Origin: Ooceraea biroi
Lineage: Eukaryota > Arthropoda > Insecta > Hymenoptera > Formicidae
DNA length: 64,000 bases
Reading direction: 5' to 3'
Assembly: GCF_003672135.1 (NCBI RefSeq)
Contig: NC_039516.1
Span: forward strand, 1,426,001 to 1,490,000
This document shows positions 10,810 through 22,900 of this stretch, piece by piece. Every line of letters starts with the position of its first letter. The stretch's first letter is position 1. The notes under the pieces are model-generated. The model was not told the origin of the DNA. It saw only the letters and a list, made by a program, of their open reading frames with translations, and did no database searches. Position numbers and translations under genes: made by a program.

Positions 10810-11537
10810 TCCTGATCCTCCAAAGAAGGGAAACGTTTGATTGCAAGCGATCATTAGTTAGTTAAGATGTGTAACGATTATTAGATGACGACAATGCAGT
10901 TTCAAGTCCAATTACGGATAAACATGACTCAAAGGTGTACCTTGTGATAATTTTTGAAATCAATTTTCAACATAATCTCAATAAAAATTATAGTGTATAT
11001 ATTTCCTCCTGAAAATCTGTTACGGTATTCTGTAAGAGGTAAGACATCCCTTCTCCAGTTTCCTGTTGACACAATATTATTTCGGAATAAAATTTATTTC
11101 TGCAATACATATGGAGAATTCTCAAAGAGCTCTGTTGTCAACGTGTATTCTGCAATTTTATTTTTTATTGAAAAAATTGCCCAATAAAGTCGCGATGAAA
11201 TGCAAAATAATCGTACCGTACGAGAACAGTTATCTCTCGCGGTAGTATATCTGATGATTTATCATTTTCGAAATGTTTATTCGATATAACGTGAAAAACA
11301 CGCGGATTCTATTCTCGGCAAAACAATACGGAGCCTTGAAGGAAAGGGAGCGAGCGAGCGAGATAGCGCGACATAGATCTTACTTTTTTTATCGATCACA
11401 GGATAAAAGCGGCGTACAGCACTGCCTGCCTGCAGCGTGTATTCGGTTTCACAGTGTGTAGCCAAAGCGCAGCTGAGCTGAGCGCGGCTGTGGTACGAGT
11501 GATTGGCGTCGCCCGAGTTGCTTACTTTTCCGTAAAA
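10810..11537. other. POLDIP2 3' region and BLMH promoter
   Basis: The left part is the AT-rich POLDIP2 3' UTR. The right part (about 11330-11537) turns GC-rich with GAGC and CAGCTGAGCTGAGCG sequence and should hold the bleomycin hydrolase promoter and 5' UTR. A 77-codon open frame at 10954-11187 looks like UTR. Confidence 0.5.
11183..11188 (+). terminator. Polyadenylation signal, POLDIP2
   Basis: AATAAA about 375 bp after the POLDIP2 stop. Another AATAAA occurs about 95 bp earlier, so alternative 3' ends are possible. Confidence 0.5.
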
Positions 11538-13457
11538 ATGGTTGTTTGTAAGTTGCATAATATCACGCGCATTAATTAATTGCTCGCTCTACGAAATATC
11601 CCATTCGCTTAGAATAGATTTTACATAGGAGAGCGCGGATTATGGACGCGGGAACCGATACGCGGGAGCGTAACTGACCAACCTTAACCTTTCCAATTGT
11701 GGCCGATTTTTTGTTTCGGATCATGCCACACCCTGGCGATATAATAATGACATAAAAGTCGACATTCGCGAGTCTGTTCGTCGTTGTTAGCTCGTGCTGA
11801 TATCTGCGTAAATAAAAGCCGTAAATTTTCGAGGTTACGATAAGGATGACAGTGCGCTTTCCGTTGTTTCAACTATGCCGCGGCGGTGCGATTTTGGAGC
11901 GAAGCTCCTATGCCTTCCTTCTATAGGATTTTCTTCCCATTTTCGAACAGGTGCTCTCACTCCCGAGGTGCTCGGTGAGCTGCGTGCCAAGTTCTATGCC
12001 GACAATCGCAACGTGTTGGCGCAGATGGTCTGCACGAAAACGAATCCCATCGAAGCTTGCTCCTCGAGGAAGATTCTTGAGGAGACGCATCACGTCTTCA
12101 CCCATAAGATCGAGACCGAGGGTAAACCCATAACCAACCAGAAGAACTCCGGACGATGCTGGCTGTTTGCCATCCTAAACGTCATGAGGACTAGCTTCAT
12201 GAAGCAATATAATCTGGACGAGTTCGAGTTCAGCCAGGCCTACCTGTTCTTTTGGGACAAGGTATGTGCACTTTGTTTTACGTGACACCATGTATCGTTT
12301 GTTACTGTACTATACTTCCGTTGTATTTATCTTACAGGTAGAGCGTTGCAATTATTTCCTGCATAATATCGTAAATACTGCGAAGTGCGGCGAGCCGGTC
12401 GAGGGTCGCTTGGTCAACTTTCTGTTGAGCGACCCGACCTCCGACGGCGGCCAATGGGACATGATCGTGAACCTCATAACTAGGCACGGCATCGTGCCAA
12501 AAATTTGTTTCCCAGAATCGTACAGCTGCGAGTCCAGCGCACGTATGAACAACCTGCTGAAGAGCAAGCTGAGGGAGTACGCCAAGGCTCTGCGAGATTT
12601 GGTCGAGAACGGCGCCTCCGACGAAGAGCTGAAGGCGCGCATAAGCGAGCAGATGACGGTGATTTACCGAATAATCGGCATCTGCCTGGGTATACCGTCC
12701 GAGAAGATCACGTGGGAGTACTACGACAAGTCGAAAACCTATCATTGCGTAGGGCCTGTAACGCCGCTGGAATTTTACGAGAGCTACGTGAAACCGTACT
12801 ACAACGTGAGCGACAAGGTATGCCTGGTTACCGATCCGCGGCCGGGTAACCCTTACGGGAAATTGTACACCGTGGATTACCTGGGTAATGTCGTGGGCGG
12901 GAAGAACACCCGGTACAACAACCAACCGGTGGAACTGCTGATGAAATTGTGCGCGGAGAGCATCAAAGATAATGAGCCCGTTTGGTTCGGCTGCGACGTT
13001 AACAAAAGATTAATAGATAAGCACGGCGTTCACGACATAAAGGCGTACAATTTCGAACTGATGTTTGGCACCGATATCCACGTCGGGCTCTCCAAGGCCG
13101 ACAGATTGCTCTACGGAGATTCCATGATGGTGCACGCGATGGCACTTACGGCCGTCTCAATAGACGTAAGTATCTTCACGAGTAATCGATCTGCGTTTAA
13201 TTTATTGGATTGTCCGATACACGAGTACGATTCCGTTTCAGAGAGACGGCAAGATCAAGAAATTCCGAATAGAGAACTCATGGGGCGAGGATCACGGGCA
13301 GAAGGGTTATCAGGTCGTGACTATCGACTGGTTCGCCGATTTCGTTTTCGAGGCGGTCGTCGATAAAAAGTATGTGCCCGCGGACGTGCTGGCCGTGTTC
13401 AGTCAGGAACCGATCGTCTTGCCCGCGTGGGATCCCATGGGCACGCTCGCTCATTGA
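11538..13457 (+). CDS. BLMH: Bleomycin hydrolase, C1B cysteine peptidase
   Basis: Four coding exons (11538-11547, 11951-12261, 12338-13165, 13242-13457) give 454 residues, against 455 in human. It is a cytosolic papain-like aminopeptidase that forms a hexameric barrel in the known family members. The catalytic triad is visible: Cys73 in GRCWLFAILNVMR, His373 in MMVHAMALTAV and Asn395 in ENSWGEDHGQKGY. Other landmarks are EGKPITNQKNSG, FEFSQAYLFFWDKVERC and the conserved C-terminal PIVLPAWDPMGTLAH, which in homologues reaches back into the active-site cleft. The first coding exon has only 10 nt (ATG GTT GTT T) before a GTAAGT donor. An alternative start at 11875 would read straight through the exon 2 acceptor in frame. 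Identity is certain; the exact N terminus is less so. Confidence 0.96.
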
Positions 13458-13556
13458 TGTTAAAGTAAATTTAACTTATGCAATGGCAGGATATTTTACT
13501 TTACACAGAAGACAACTTTAAAGCGTAATATAAAAAAAAAACAAAATGGTATACAT

Positions 13557-13562
13557 AATAAA
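13557..13562 (+). terminator. Polyadenylation signal, BLMH
   Basis: AATAAA 100 bp after the bleomycin hydrolase stop codon. Confidence 0.5.
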
Positions 13563-14148
13563 AATTAACCGAAGACAGAGCGACTGTACAAAAAAAACAA
13601 CCGACATTTTATACCTTACAAGGGAAACGCAGCAGTATTGATAAGTGACTTTGTCGTTCGTGAGAATTGCAGGTCCGTCTTATCCGTATTACAGTATACG
13701 AGGACGACGTTTGAGTTCGACCATCAAGACTGAGTGTATGAGTTACCATATTTCGAATCACGAAACTAATAATTATCGTTTCGCACGCACGTGTGCATCA
13801 TTATTGTCAGTTTTACGAAATGTCTATGCAATAGCAAAGAGGAGTGTGATGTTGTATCCTTCTTTTGTATCGTCTCCCAGGGGGCAACGATGTATCGAGT
13901 GATTTTAACACCACGATACCCCGCCTCGTTTCTTCGCCTCGTATAGCCAAAAATAAATATACATTGTGCAAACAACTTCCCATCATGTTATATGCTTACG
14001 ACTCGACAGGTTTTTTTTTTCGAGAGTTCTAACGCCGGAATGTGTGACACGGCGTAGTCACCTTTATCTCTATGCATGTTAATTTTACAACTCGCACGTG
14101 CACATGTTACAAGATGAAGCAATAGGGCAACGTGTGTGTGTGTGTGTG

Positions 14149-14192
<44 letters not shown>

Positions 14193-14419
14193 GAGTTTTT
14201 ATGGAGTAAGCACGTAAAAAAATGGAATAAAGCTTGCCGATAATGATAAATTTTGCATTAAAAGTCGCTTCTTGAATTTATTATCACCTGCTTGCTCGCT
14301 GCCTAGATTGCAAAGATTCCAAAGATATACATGAATTCAATGAATACTGCACAGCTGCGCTTGTAAAACGATCTCAATGTTATTAATATCTTTACAAAAC
14401 AATACAAAGTATTGATTCC
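13563..14419. other. Intergenic, convergent gene ends
   Basis: Non-coding DNA between the 3' ends of bleomycin hydrolase (+) and the next minus-strand gene. A (TG)n-(TA)n microsatellite lies at 14132-14186. The 85-codon frame at 13645-13902 has no recognisable features. Confidence 0.5.
14132..14186. repeat. (TG)n(TA)n microsatellite
   Basis: About 18 bp of TG repeat followed by about 37 bp of TA repeat. Confidence 0.9.
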
Positions 14420-15444
14420 CTAGGTTTCAGATTTTCTTGGTGATATATGCAAAGTTTTAAACGACACGGATGCCTTCTGCCGCCGGTACTGTTTGTAACT
14501 GTATTGCAACTTTGCCCATATACCCTGACACATGTTCTGCAGACGTACGTCCTTCTCTCTGACCGCAAACTTGTGAATTTGCTTTATCACGTGTCGTGGA
14601 ATGGCAAAGTGGCCACGTTGAATCAGGCTCAGAGCGCAGTACAGATTGCAACGGGCAACGAGGATAGGATTGTCGAGGATCAACGCCAGCTCGAACTGCT
14701 TCTTCGAAATTTTGCCGGCCATTATCGCCTGTGTGCAGGATACAGCGTGGATTAACAAACATTGCATCGATACTACGTTATTATGTAATTGTGACAGAAA
14801 AGATATTTAGGCTGCAACTTACGCAGTGCTCAAAATCTTCGCCTAATGCGGAAAAGGCTCCCCCCATCGTGGACAACCAACACATAGCTTCATCAGCTTC
14901 TTTCCTCTCTAGAATTATATGCATTAATCTCTCGCTCCTAAGAAAGTATAAATGTACAACTGTAACGTATCGTACAACTTGAAACTTGTCGTTGTGGAAT
15001 CGCCGCAAGAACTCACCATTTGGGGTCCAAGAACTGTTTCTTTGGCATTCTCAATCTTACGAGTATTATTTGTACACAATTGAGCGAGCCATCGTGCGTC
15101 CGCCGAAATTCTCTCAGCAAATTCATAGCACTTTTGCGATAAACGTACGACCGCGACAGCGTTGCTGTGTAAGCCGAGACGAGATAGGAATTGAGTCCTC
15201 TCGCGCACAGACAGGCTGGCCTCGCTACACTTTTACGTGTACGTTTGATACTGTCTCCGGATGCTTCCGTTTCTCGATCATCTTTACCGATTTTTTCGTA
15301 GCGAGTTACACTGTGCAATTTGACGATGACATCGTCGAAAATCGCATCGCCCCTGTACACGATCAATCGCACGCAATCGTCCACTGTCCATTGCGATTCA
15401 AGATTTTGTTTGAGTTCGAGAGATAATTCGGCATGTTGCAGCAT
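14420..15444 (-). CDS. Uncharacterised helical protein, multi-exon
   Basis: I do not recognise this protein. The exons I trust most are 14728-14420 (102 residues plus stop, starting AIMAGKISKKQFELALILDN) and the one ending at 14823 with TMGGAFSALGEDFEHC before a GTAAGT donor. Upstream in the same sense come LHSNAVAVVRLSQKCYEFAE (about 15170-15110) and, from the ATG at 15444, MLQHAELSLELKQNLESQWT. A workable model uses a GTAAGA donor near 15055 and a TTACAG acceptor near 14957. The junction near 15308-15221 is not settled. The pieces are rich in amphipathic helices with paired Ala/Leu spacing, like TPR or other solenoid repeats, and the C-terminal tail is basic (KQYRRQKASVSFK). No signal peptide or membrane segment is visible. 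Phase-consistent splicing and protein-like composition favour a real gene; its function is unknown. Confidence 0.6.
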
Positions 15445-15585
15445 TATGCAGTCGACGCTATATATACAGCAGCCTTTCCTCGATACTTGGGAATCTACTA
15501 ACAGAAGCACACATCTAGGTCTTTACGACGAATAGTAGAAACTTTTCAGTCTGTTGGTTGCGCCGCACGCACAACCGGGCTTCAT

Positions 15586-17684
15586 GAATAAATAATAATT
15601 TCAAATCGAGTGTCATTGGTGATTGCAATCGATTTCTGAACGTTTCGTAAGACAACATTAAACGAGAACATGGTTATCATCGTATCGTGACGTGCGTAAG
15701 TAACATGCGCGAATTATTCCGCGGCGAGAAACCACCTGCAAATGTAATCACTAGATTTCCCTAGGCGATTATTACACCAGCTGTCGCGGGCGCGCATCTC
15801 GACTGCGACGTAGCGACGTTTCGCAAATATTTTTCTGGAACGAACATTTGTTGCATGTACGTGTCGATTATGGATGTGAAGCAGGTTTAACAACAAACGA
15901 TCGACAAATTAATAAATATCGCCGACAATAATAGCGTCGAGGAGTAGAGTCAAGGTAAAAGTAACGCACACAAAACTATTGTCGCAGCCAGTCTCTTATT
16001 AGAGTGTCTCTAATATTATCTTATGTCATAATATCGGGAACATTTATTTATTCCATCTCAAAATGCCTGCAAATGTCACTTCACATTTGCAGGCATTTCG
16101 AGATGGAATAAATAAATGTTCTCGATATCAGCGCTATGATTGAAACTGCATTGAAAACACAATTCCTGACGTAAAAATTTAATTCAGTATTCTTTTTTTT
16201 ACAACGTTCTGCATGCTATTATGTAGGTGTCAATTCGATGGTAAAACTATAAAGTTCACTTTGGTGATGTGACATTTAATTACAAAATGGCATAATACAG
16301 AGATATCTTCGAGAATAAATTATATTATAACAGTAACGATATATTGGCAATAATTATACATATTGCTGTATTCGAGTATGTGGTGAGGTGTGTTGTTCAA
16401 ATCCGAATCTCTATAGTGTTTGCGTATAATTAGAAACACCATTAATTTATTATTAGAAATGTACCATTTATATGCACATTTTGTAGTAGCAAGTTATAGT
16501 TTTTGTAATATATATCGTATATATATAGCATGTGGAAGAGTTCGATGTGTGCAGTAAGGAAGCTTAATCCTCTCTCCCTCTCTCTCGCTTTCTCTGTTTC
16601 TCTGTGGATATTACTGTTTTAGAGTAGTATTGCAAAATTTTCCTTTACGACAGAAATTTAATGATTGCGTCAATCACGAACTACTGTTGTCCATTATTGA
16701 AACGAAACTCTTGGGAGAAGAGAAGAGTAGAGCAAACTATCCAATCATAAAATATATATCCATCACTCGCTATATATGCTATATATTTCGTTATATATCG
16801 CTATATATAGTACGTTAAAACTTAGATGTAGAAAAATAGAGCGCAAATTATCCAATAATAAATATGTTATATAGTATGTATAGGAGGTCACAATAATCTC
16901 TAGGTCGATGTCAAACAATATCACATCGCTCGCAGAGAGAACGAGGAAGTATTTTATCACCGGTTCAATTTGCTCACTCGCGCACCTTCGCATCTTCTCT
17001 TACACTTTATATGTCGATATTGTCAAGGATCCAAGCACAAAGTCTCAATTACCGTAGATACTCTCACGTGTCCAACATAACGTATAACGACATTCCAGAT
17101 TCGTCAACGATATCTATGTATATGTATATATGTACATTTAATAACACACGTATTTTATTGTAACAAGTATTGGGCTGTCGGCGGTGCAACGTCGCGACAT
17201 ATAAAAAAATCAACAATTACTCACGAGAGATTCGCGATCATCAAGAATATATAACATCACGAGAAAAATATTAATATTAAATTTAATTTATTAAAAATAT
17301 TGATAATGTTTGCAACAATTAAAATTTATGTACGCAATGGAACAATGGAAGGGATTCCCATATGGGATCCCTTATGCTTGCAAACCTGCTTTTTGCATTG
17401 TAATTTCTCATGTCGCTTAGCTCTCTTATAGAGATGCATCGGCGAAAAATTTATTGTTAGTGTCCAGAGATATCCAGGCAGATATACTCTGGCGTTCGAT
17501 CCAATTTGCGCGTAAAACATATTCATAAAATATCTCATCATTGTACGAATTTTCTACGCTCAAAATGGAAGATACGAATTAATGGATTCAATAATCAATT
17601 TCACGCAGATCGTTCAGTCGATTCGTTATTGATTAATTTATTTCGTAAATTGTCGCAAAGCGGCGATTTTTCAATAATTTCTGT
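15586..17684. other. Intergenic, AT-rich with one hairpin
   Basis: Two kilobases without coding potential upstream of the uncharacterised gene and downstream of the SNARE-like gene. It contains the long hairpin at 16031-16128, a pyrimidine run (CT-rich, about 16568-16605) and many TATATA stretches between 16500 and 17150. Confidence 0.5.
16031..16128. repeat. Near-perfect 46-bp-arm hairpin
   Basis: Arms 16031-16076 and 16083-16128 are reverse complements with only 2 mismatches over 46 bp and a 6-nt loop (CACTTC). Transcribed in either direction it would give an almost unbroken stem. It has no open frame. It could be a short foldback element, a small-RNA-producing hairpin or a recent palindromic insertion. 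Confidence 0.85.
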
Positions 17685-19102
17685 TTACTTTTTCAAAAAT
17701 TTCCGCATTTGCTTCGACTGATGCTGCATACTGTATTGAGCGTTTTCGGCCTTCGAGATGAGGGAATCCAACTTGTCCAAGTGGGATCCCATCTTCTGAC
17801 TGAGGTCGCTTTGTTTCACTTTAACGTCGCTGTTTGCGGCATCATCGTCCGTAGGATTCTTTGCATCATCCGTAACGGTGTTATCCGACGTTTCCACCGT
17901 CATCACCTCATCGGTCGCTGGTCCTAATTCCACCTGAGCTTGCTGCTTCTCGTTGAGATTCGATTCCTCGGGCTTGTGGCGCGGTGTACCACCACGAGAG
18001 CTTACCTTCCCTTTGAGCAATGATCCCAGACTGCCGCAAACTGTCTGCGGAATTCGTGATTTCACGTGAGATTTTCTGTTTATGATCGAAGAGAAAAATT
18101 TACGCGTAATTTTAATGATTCGTAACTCGTGTTCGTATACGTAGGGAGTAGTTGTTGCAATTGTCATGCGAAATAATTTGTTCAGTATTAAAAGTTGATA
18201 GAGCTAAAAGGAAAGCGTTATCAATTTGCAAGCGAATAAGGACATAAAGCATTCCGTCGTATCAGTCGTAAAAATTCCGCACGATCGTTATGAAAAAAAT
18301 AATTAATTCGACGTACATACGGAATGAGCGCGCGGTTCCCGCACGCTCTCGCCATGCGATTAATTATCCTAAGTCACCTTGAATCTGTTGAGCTTCTTCT
18401 GCGTGGTGCTCAAAATGCTGTTCAGCTCGTCCAAACCGCCACCGATGCGTCCGGTCGTCTCGTCCGCGTAATCCAAGTCCTGAGATAAAATCGTCGTGAG
18501 GCATTATACCGTGACACGCGAACCTCCGCGCTAATGAACTCACGATTCAACGTCAGCGATTTACGTCCGACGATTTGGCTTGCACGTGGATGCGTAACCC
18601 GAGTCTTTTGCGTAACGTCTATCGCGAACGCGATAATTACGATATCGCGATAAGTGCATTAGCCGTTCGTAATCATGTGAAAATAGATGAATAAAAGAAA
18701 AATTCAGCCAAATTGCATCACGTTCAAGCCATCTAAATTCTTCTTTCCACATTTTGCAAATTTGTGAATTTCTGCGACAAAACGTAATTGATGGAAAGTA
18801 ACAAGTGTTGTAAATCGATCTGATGATGGATTGATTGGTTGGCGAATGCGTATTTATCGTTAGTTATAAAAAATCATCAATTATCAAGGTGTTACGTCCC
18901 TCCAGGCATGTTTTGGTGCTTTGGACTTGTAAAAATTGTTCTTCATGTGTAGTGTGATTACCTGTAATATACTGTTGTCGTCATCGTCGCAACGATTTTC
19001 ACTCTGCGCCGCCTGCGTCTGCCTCCACTCCTCCTCGGTGGGCTTTGGCAAACCCAGTAATTCTGCCCTCTCGCAAACGTGCTGATAGTCTTGAGAGTCC
19101 AT
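17685..19102 (-). CDS. Small SNAP-25-like (Q-SNARE-like) helical protein
   Basis: Three exons (19102-18962, 18479-18378, 18044-17685) with phase-0 junctions give 200 residues. Exon 1 is MDSQDYQHVCERAELLGLPK followed by an acidic, Gln-rich segment. Exon 2 has a heptad-like helix (GRIGGGLDELNSILSTTQKK). Exon 3 has GSLGSLLKGK, a long acidic, Thr/Asp-rich linker (about residues 100-155) and a final helix beginning MGSHLDKLDSLISKAENAQY and ending MRKFLKK. That final helix resembles the C-terminal SNARE motif of SNAP-25/29/47 (MGNEID...ATKML pattern) in spacing of small and hydrophobic positions. The protein has no membrane anchor, also as in SNAP-25 relatives. I cannot name the orthologue. A GTAAGC inside exon 3 (after GGGAAG) could be an alternative donor. 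Gene reality is likely; SNARE membership is inference. Confidence 0.6.
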
Positions 19103-19833
19103 CGTATCAAGTTTAAGCTGTATGACAATGGACCGTATTCGCGAGTCAGGGACGATCGTTGTGAGAACGAGGCGGGCGATTGTCGACAAATACTTCGCGA
19201 CGCGAAATTCCGTTAAAATCGCGACACCCCTAGTGAGATACGCACGTTACCTGGGGAATCCATATTGGGCTGGAAACTGCGCAAGCTTGACCGACCACCG
19301 TCAAAGAGGGTGGAACTTTATACGAAGCTTGCGGAGTTCGCGCTTGCAAACTGTGATATCTTCCATCTATCGAGGTGATTTCAAGAGCGGCCAGGGTTAA
19401 TACTAATTATATATTAAAGTTCAAGACGTTGCTATACGATACAAGCTACAATAATAAATCGATCCGTCTTGGAACACAAAGGCATTTTTACGTTTTTCTT
19501 CAAAGAATAGAATTTTAAGCAAATGAGATTTCTACTAAATTTCTTTGTATTATATAGATTACTTGTAAAAGTTAGGCATAACGATCAGTCACAGAAATAA
19601 CTTATGACTTGGACAAATAATTGGACTTAAATAATTGATGACTTGGACAAATATTGGACAAGCGAAATGTACAGATGAGTGGAACTCTCAGTTCCCAGGG
19701 CAAGGCGTCGTATCATCGCACCAACCGGACTCATAATTAATTTCAATCTCATCGATAAATCCGATGCTAGCGCAACACACTGCTGTACACGTCTTCATCT
19801 ACGTGCACGTCATAAAGACGTGCATGTGTGTCT
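19103..19833. other. Divergent promoter region
   Basis: Lies between the starts of the SNARE-like gene (-) and the mucin-like gene (+). The 92-codon open frame at 19122-19400 overlaps the expected SNARE-like 5' UTR and has no family features. Confidence 0.4.
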
Positions 19834-19840
19834 TATATAA
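19834..19840 (+). promoter_or_regulatory. TATA box of the mucin-like gene
   Basis: TATATAA, 71 bp upstream of the start codon at 19911, within CTTATATAAGC. A start site about 30 bp downstream would leave a 5' UTR of about 45 nt, typical of a tightly regulated, tissue-specific insect secretory gene. Confidence 0.6.
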
Positions 19841-19910
19841 GCTAGGCGACAGCTTGATCGGTTTGCATTGTTGTCGGAGTGAATTGCATCGCGAGTGCCT
19901 TGCGTGAGTT

Positions 19911-22900
19911 ATGGCACTGACAATGTCATTTTGGACCGTGATGCGGGGGATCGGGTGCACTTTGACCCTGCTATTCGCGTTATCCGCGCAGGTGAGATGA
20001 GGGTGTTCCTTATCAAGTTTATCGAGCCTATCGAGAAATATTGACGAAGCAGAAAATTGAAGGACAAAGAAAGAAAGAATCATTAGTTTTTAAGAAATGA
20101 AACATAATTGTAAATTTAAAAATTATGATTATATAAACCGTTTAAAACGAAATTTTCTATATATTTTTCTATATTTTTCTATATTTCGTTAGTTGACCGA
20201 AGCAGGAAATTGTTTGCAATTGCAATATTTTTAGAGTAAGTTTATCGCGAATATTACAGATAGTTTTATTTATATATTGTATATTGTAGCGAACTTGTAT
20301 AGAGAGTTGATTTGGTGAGAGAGGTTGATAGACCTCGCTTATCCGTGCCTTATGACTTATTGCATTACCGTTTTGTCAAATTAAAGGCATCAAGTGTCAA
20401 CAATATCAGCTTTGATGTGAATAACAGTATTAGCATCCGCGCCGTCGTAGCAATATTGTCGACGTGTTATCGTATGGGTTAACAACGAGAACGATGCCCG
20501 GTATGAGTCGTTAAATTCTTCGTGACCTTCATAATAATGGAGCGGAGAAAATAAAAGAAATCACGGGTGGCATGGAATTTAGAAAATTAACCGATAACAT
20601 TATTATCGGTCGGTTGCACTGCCAGCAGCAATGTAGTTTTCGTATAATCAATCAGTATGGTTCAGTCATAACGCTCATTGAGTTATCAATTTATTTTTTC
20701 GAATTTTTGATTTCAAGCATTTTTTCAAGAAATAAAGAAATTTTACATCTCTATCCGTGTGTGTATATGCTAATGTAAAATATGCATAGCTTCACTATAA
20801 AAATAAAATTCATATTTCAACAATTTCTCTAGGCAATCGATTATGAAGCTCACAGGCACGACGTTATACCGACAAGAGTGGAGAGTATAGTCCTGACATC
20901 ACGTGACTTTCTTGAGCAATTAAACCTGCTCAGACCAAGAGCGAGTTACACTTTACAAGAGGCTACAGAACACTTGCTGCATTTTGGTGCGCTTTTGCGA
21001 GCGCGGTTTCTTGATACTTTCGGCGGTCTCCTCTACATCTATTATGATGACTTCAGCATAGCGGAAGTGGAGGCGTTGCACAAGGTGTATCAAGAGATCC
21101 TCGAACGACGATACGATGTATTCAGTCTGGTCCCTGACATCCTAAAGAATTCAGACACAAGACCATCAAGGATCTGTACCGAAATTTACACCCACGCAGA
21201 ACCCTGTCTGAGGAGTAGCGCGAACATGTGTCGCAGAATCAAGAAGCAATACGATCTTCCGCATTCCGACGATTTCCGCACGCACCTCCTGAATATCACT
21301 TACCTGATGTATCGTTCATCCAAAATATCAAAGCAGTATCCTAAAGGATTCTCGCTATCGGCGATATTAAGACTTCTGCAAAGAGAAGTACTGACGATTA
21401 CGCCTGGTCTGCTATCTGGACTTCTCTACAACGTGAGATATGATAGCTTCGATGACGACATTCGTTTCGCTGAAAGGGAACTCGTACGATATCTTCACAA
21501 AATCACAAGCTCTACCGAACATACCTTTATAGAAATTATGGAGCCGATACCGATGAAGCAGATGAGGAAGTTTCACAGTGCAAGTTCCTTTCTCAAGTAT
21601 TACATCAACATTGTCATTGATAAATTACCAGATGAAAACTTAAAGAAACACGCGGTTTTAATCTCAAAACGCATCATCGACGACGTCGACACCATCGATG
21701 AGAATATCCAATTGCTCGGTAATGTTTACGAGAATCGACAGATTCACATTCGATATCTCTTTGACCTCGTATTACCCGACGATCTACTCGATAAGGATGT
21801 GATCGAAGCTAAAAGATATTTGGTGATGAAGCTAAGTGAGTTTGATGTGGTGGAAAGGTACCTTAAGGTACAAAAGTATCTACAAGCCACACCTGCTCAA
21901 CTGGTGATGGAGATCACTGGACAGCTGAAGGATATCAATTTCATTAAAGATATAGCAACATCTTTGCGGATGCATGCAAGATTTTGGCGCAAAAGTATTA
22001 TGATCGAAAGTCTCGACGAGTTATTGGAGCTGTTTGACGCTTACGAGAATCTGCGGCAGGTACCGCATTATCAGAAGATGATGATGGATATTGACATGCT
22101 TAGAAAAAGCTTGTGGGACACGAGAGACGTACCGGTTGAGATCCTTTGCAGTGCTCCACGGGCTTGCCTGCGATTAGGTTTGCAATTGGTTTTAAAGTGC
22201 AAGTTTGTGAGTCATGAGATCAAAACGCTTATCATAAGTTTTTTAAAATTAAGCGAGATATGCGTAATGCCGGAGGAACCTTTAATAGACATTTCCCTCA
22301 ACATGGCAAAAATACGTTCCTCTAAAACAGAATCGTATGTTGAGCGGACAGAAAGTTCAAGTGTGGACAGCACATATACAACAACGACCGAGTCGACGAC
22401 TACCAGCAAGGCAACAACGCAAAGTACTGAAAGATCTAAAGATATCACGGAACCAATCACAATATGTAATGAAAGTACAGAAAAAATACCAACCAAGCCT
22501 GAAGTACTTTTAGAAGAAAGCACCGAGAATACGACGCCTATTCTGACACCAATTAAACACATAAAAATCGAATTCAGTGCGATATTAAATATAACAAGTG
22601 ATGAAGAAACGACTACAGCTGCAGTGAGTACCATAGCTACAAGTACGTCGCCTACAACGACGACTACAATAGAACCTACAACAACCACTACAATAGCGCC
22701 CACAACGACTACTACAACAGTACCCACAACAACCACTACAGTAGCACCTACAACGACGACTACAATAGAACCTACAACAACCACTACAATAGCGCCCACA
22801 ACGACTACTACAACAGTACCCACAACAACCACTACAGTAGCACCCACAACAACAACTACAGTAGCACCCACAACAACCACTACAGTAGCACCCACAACAA

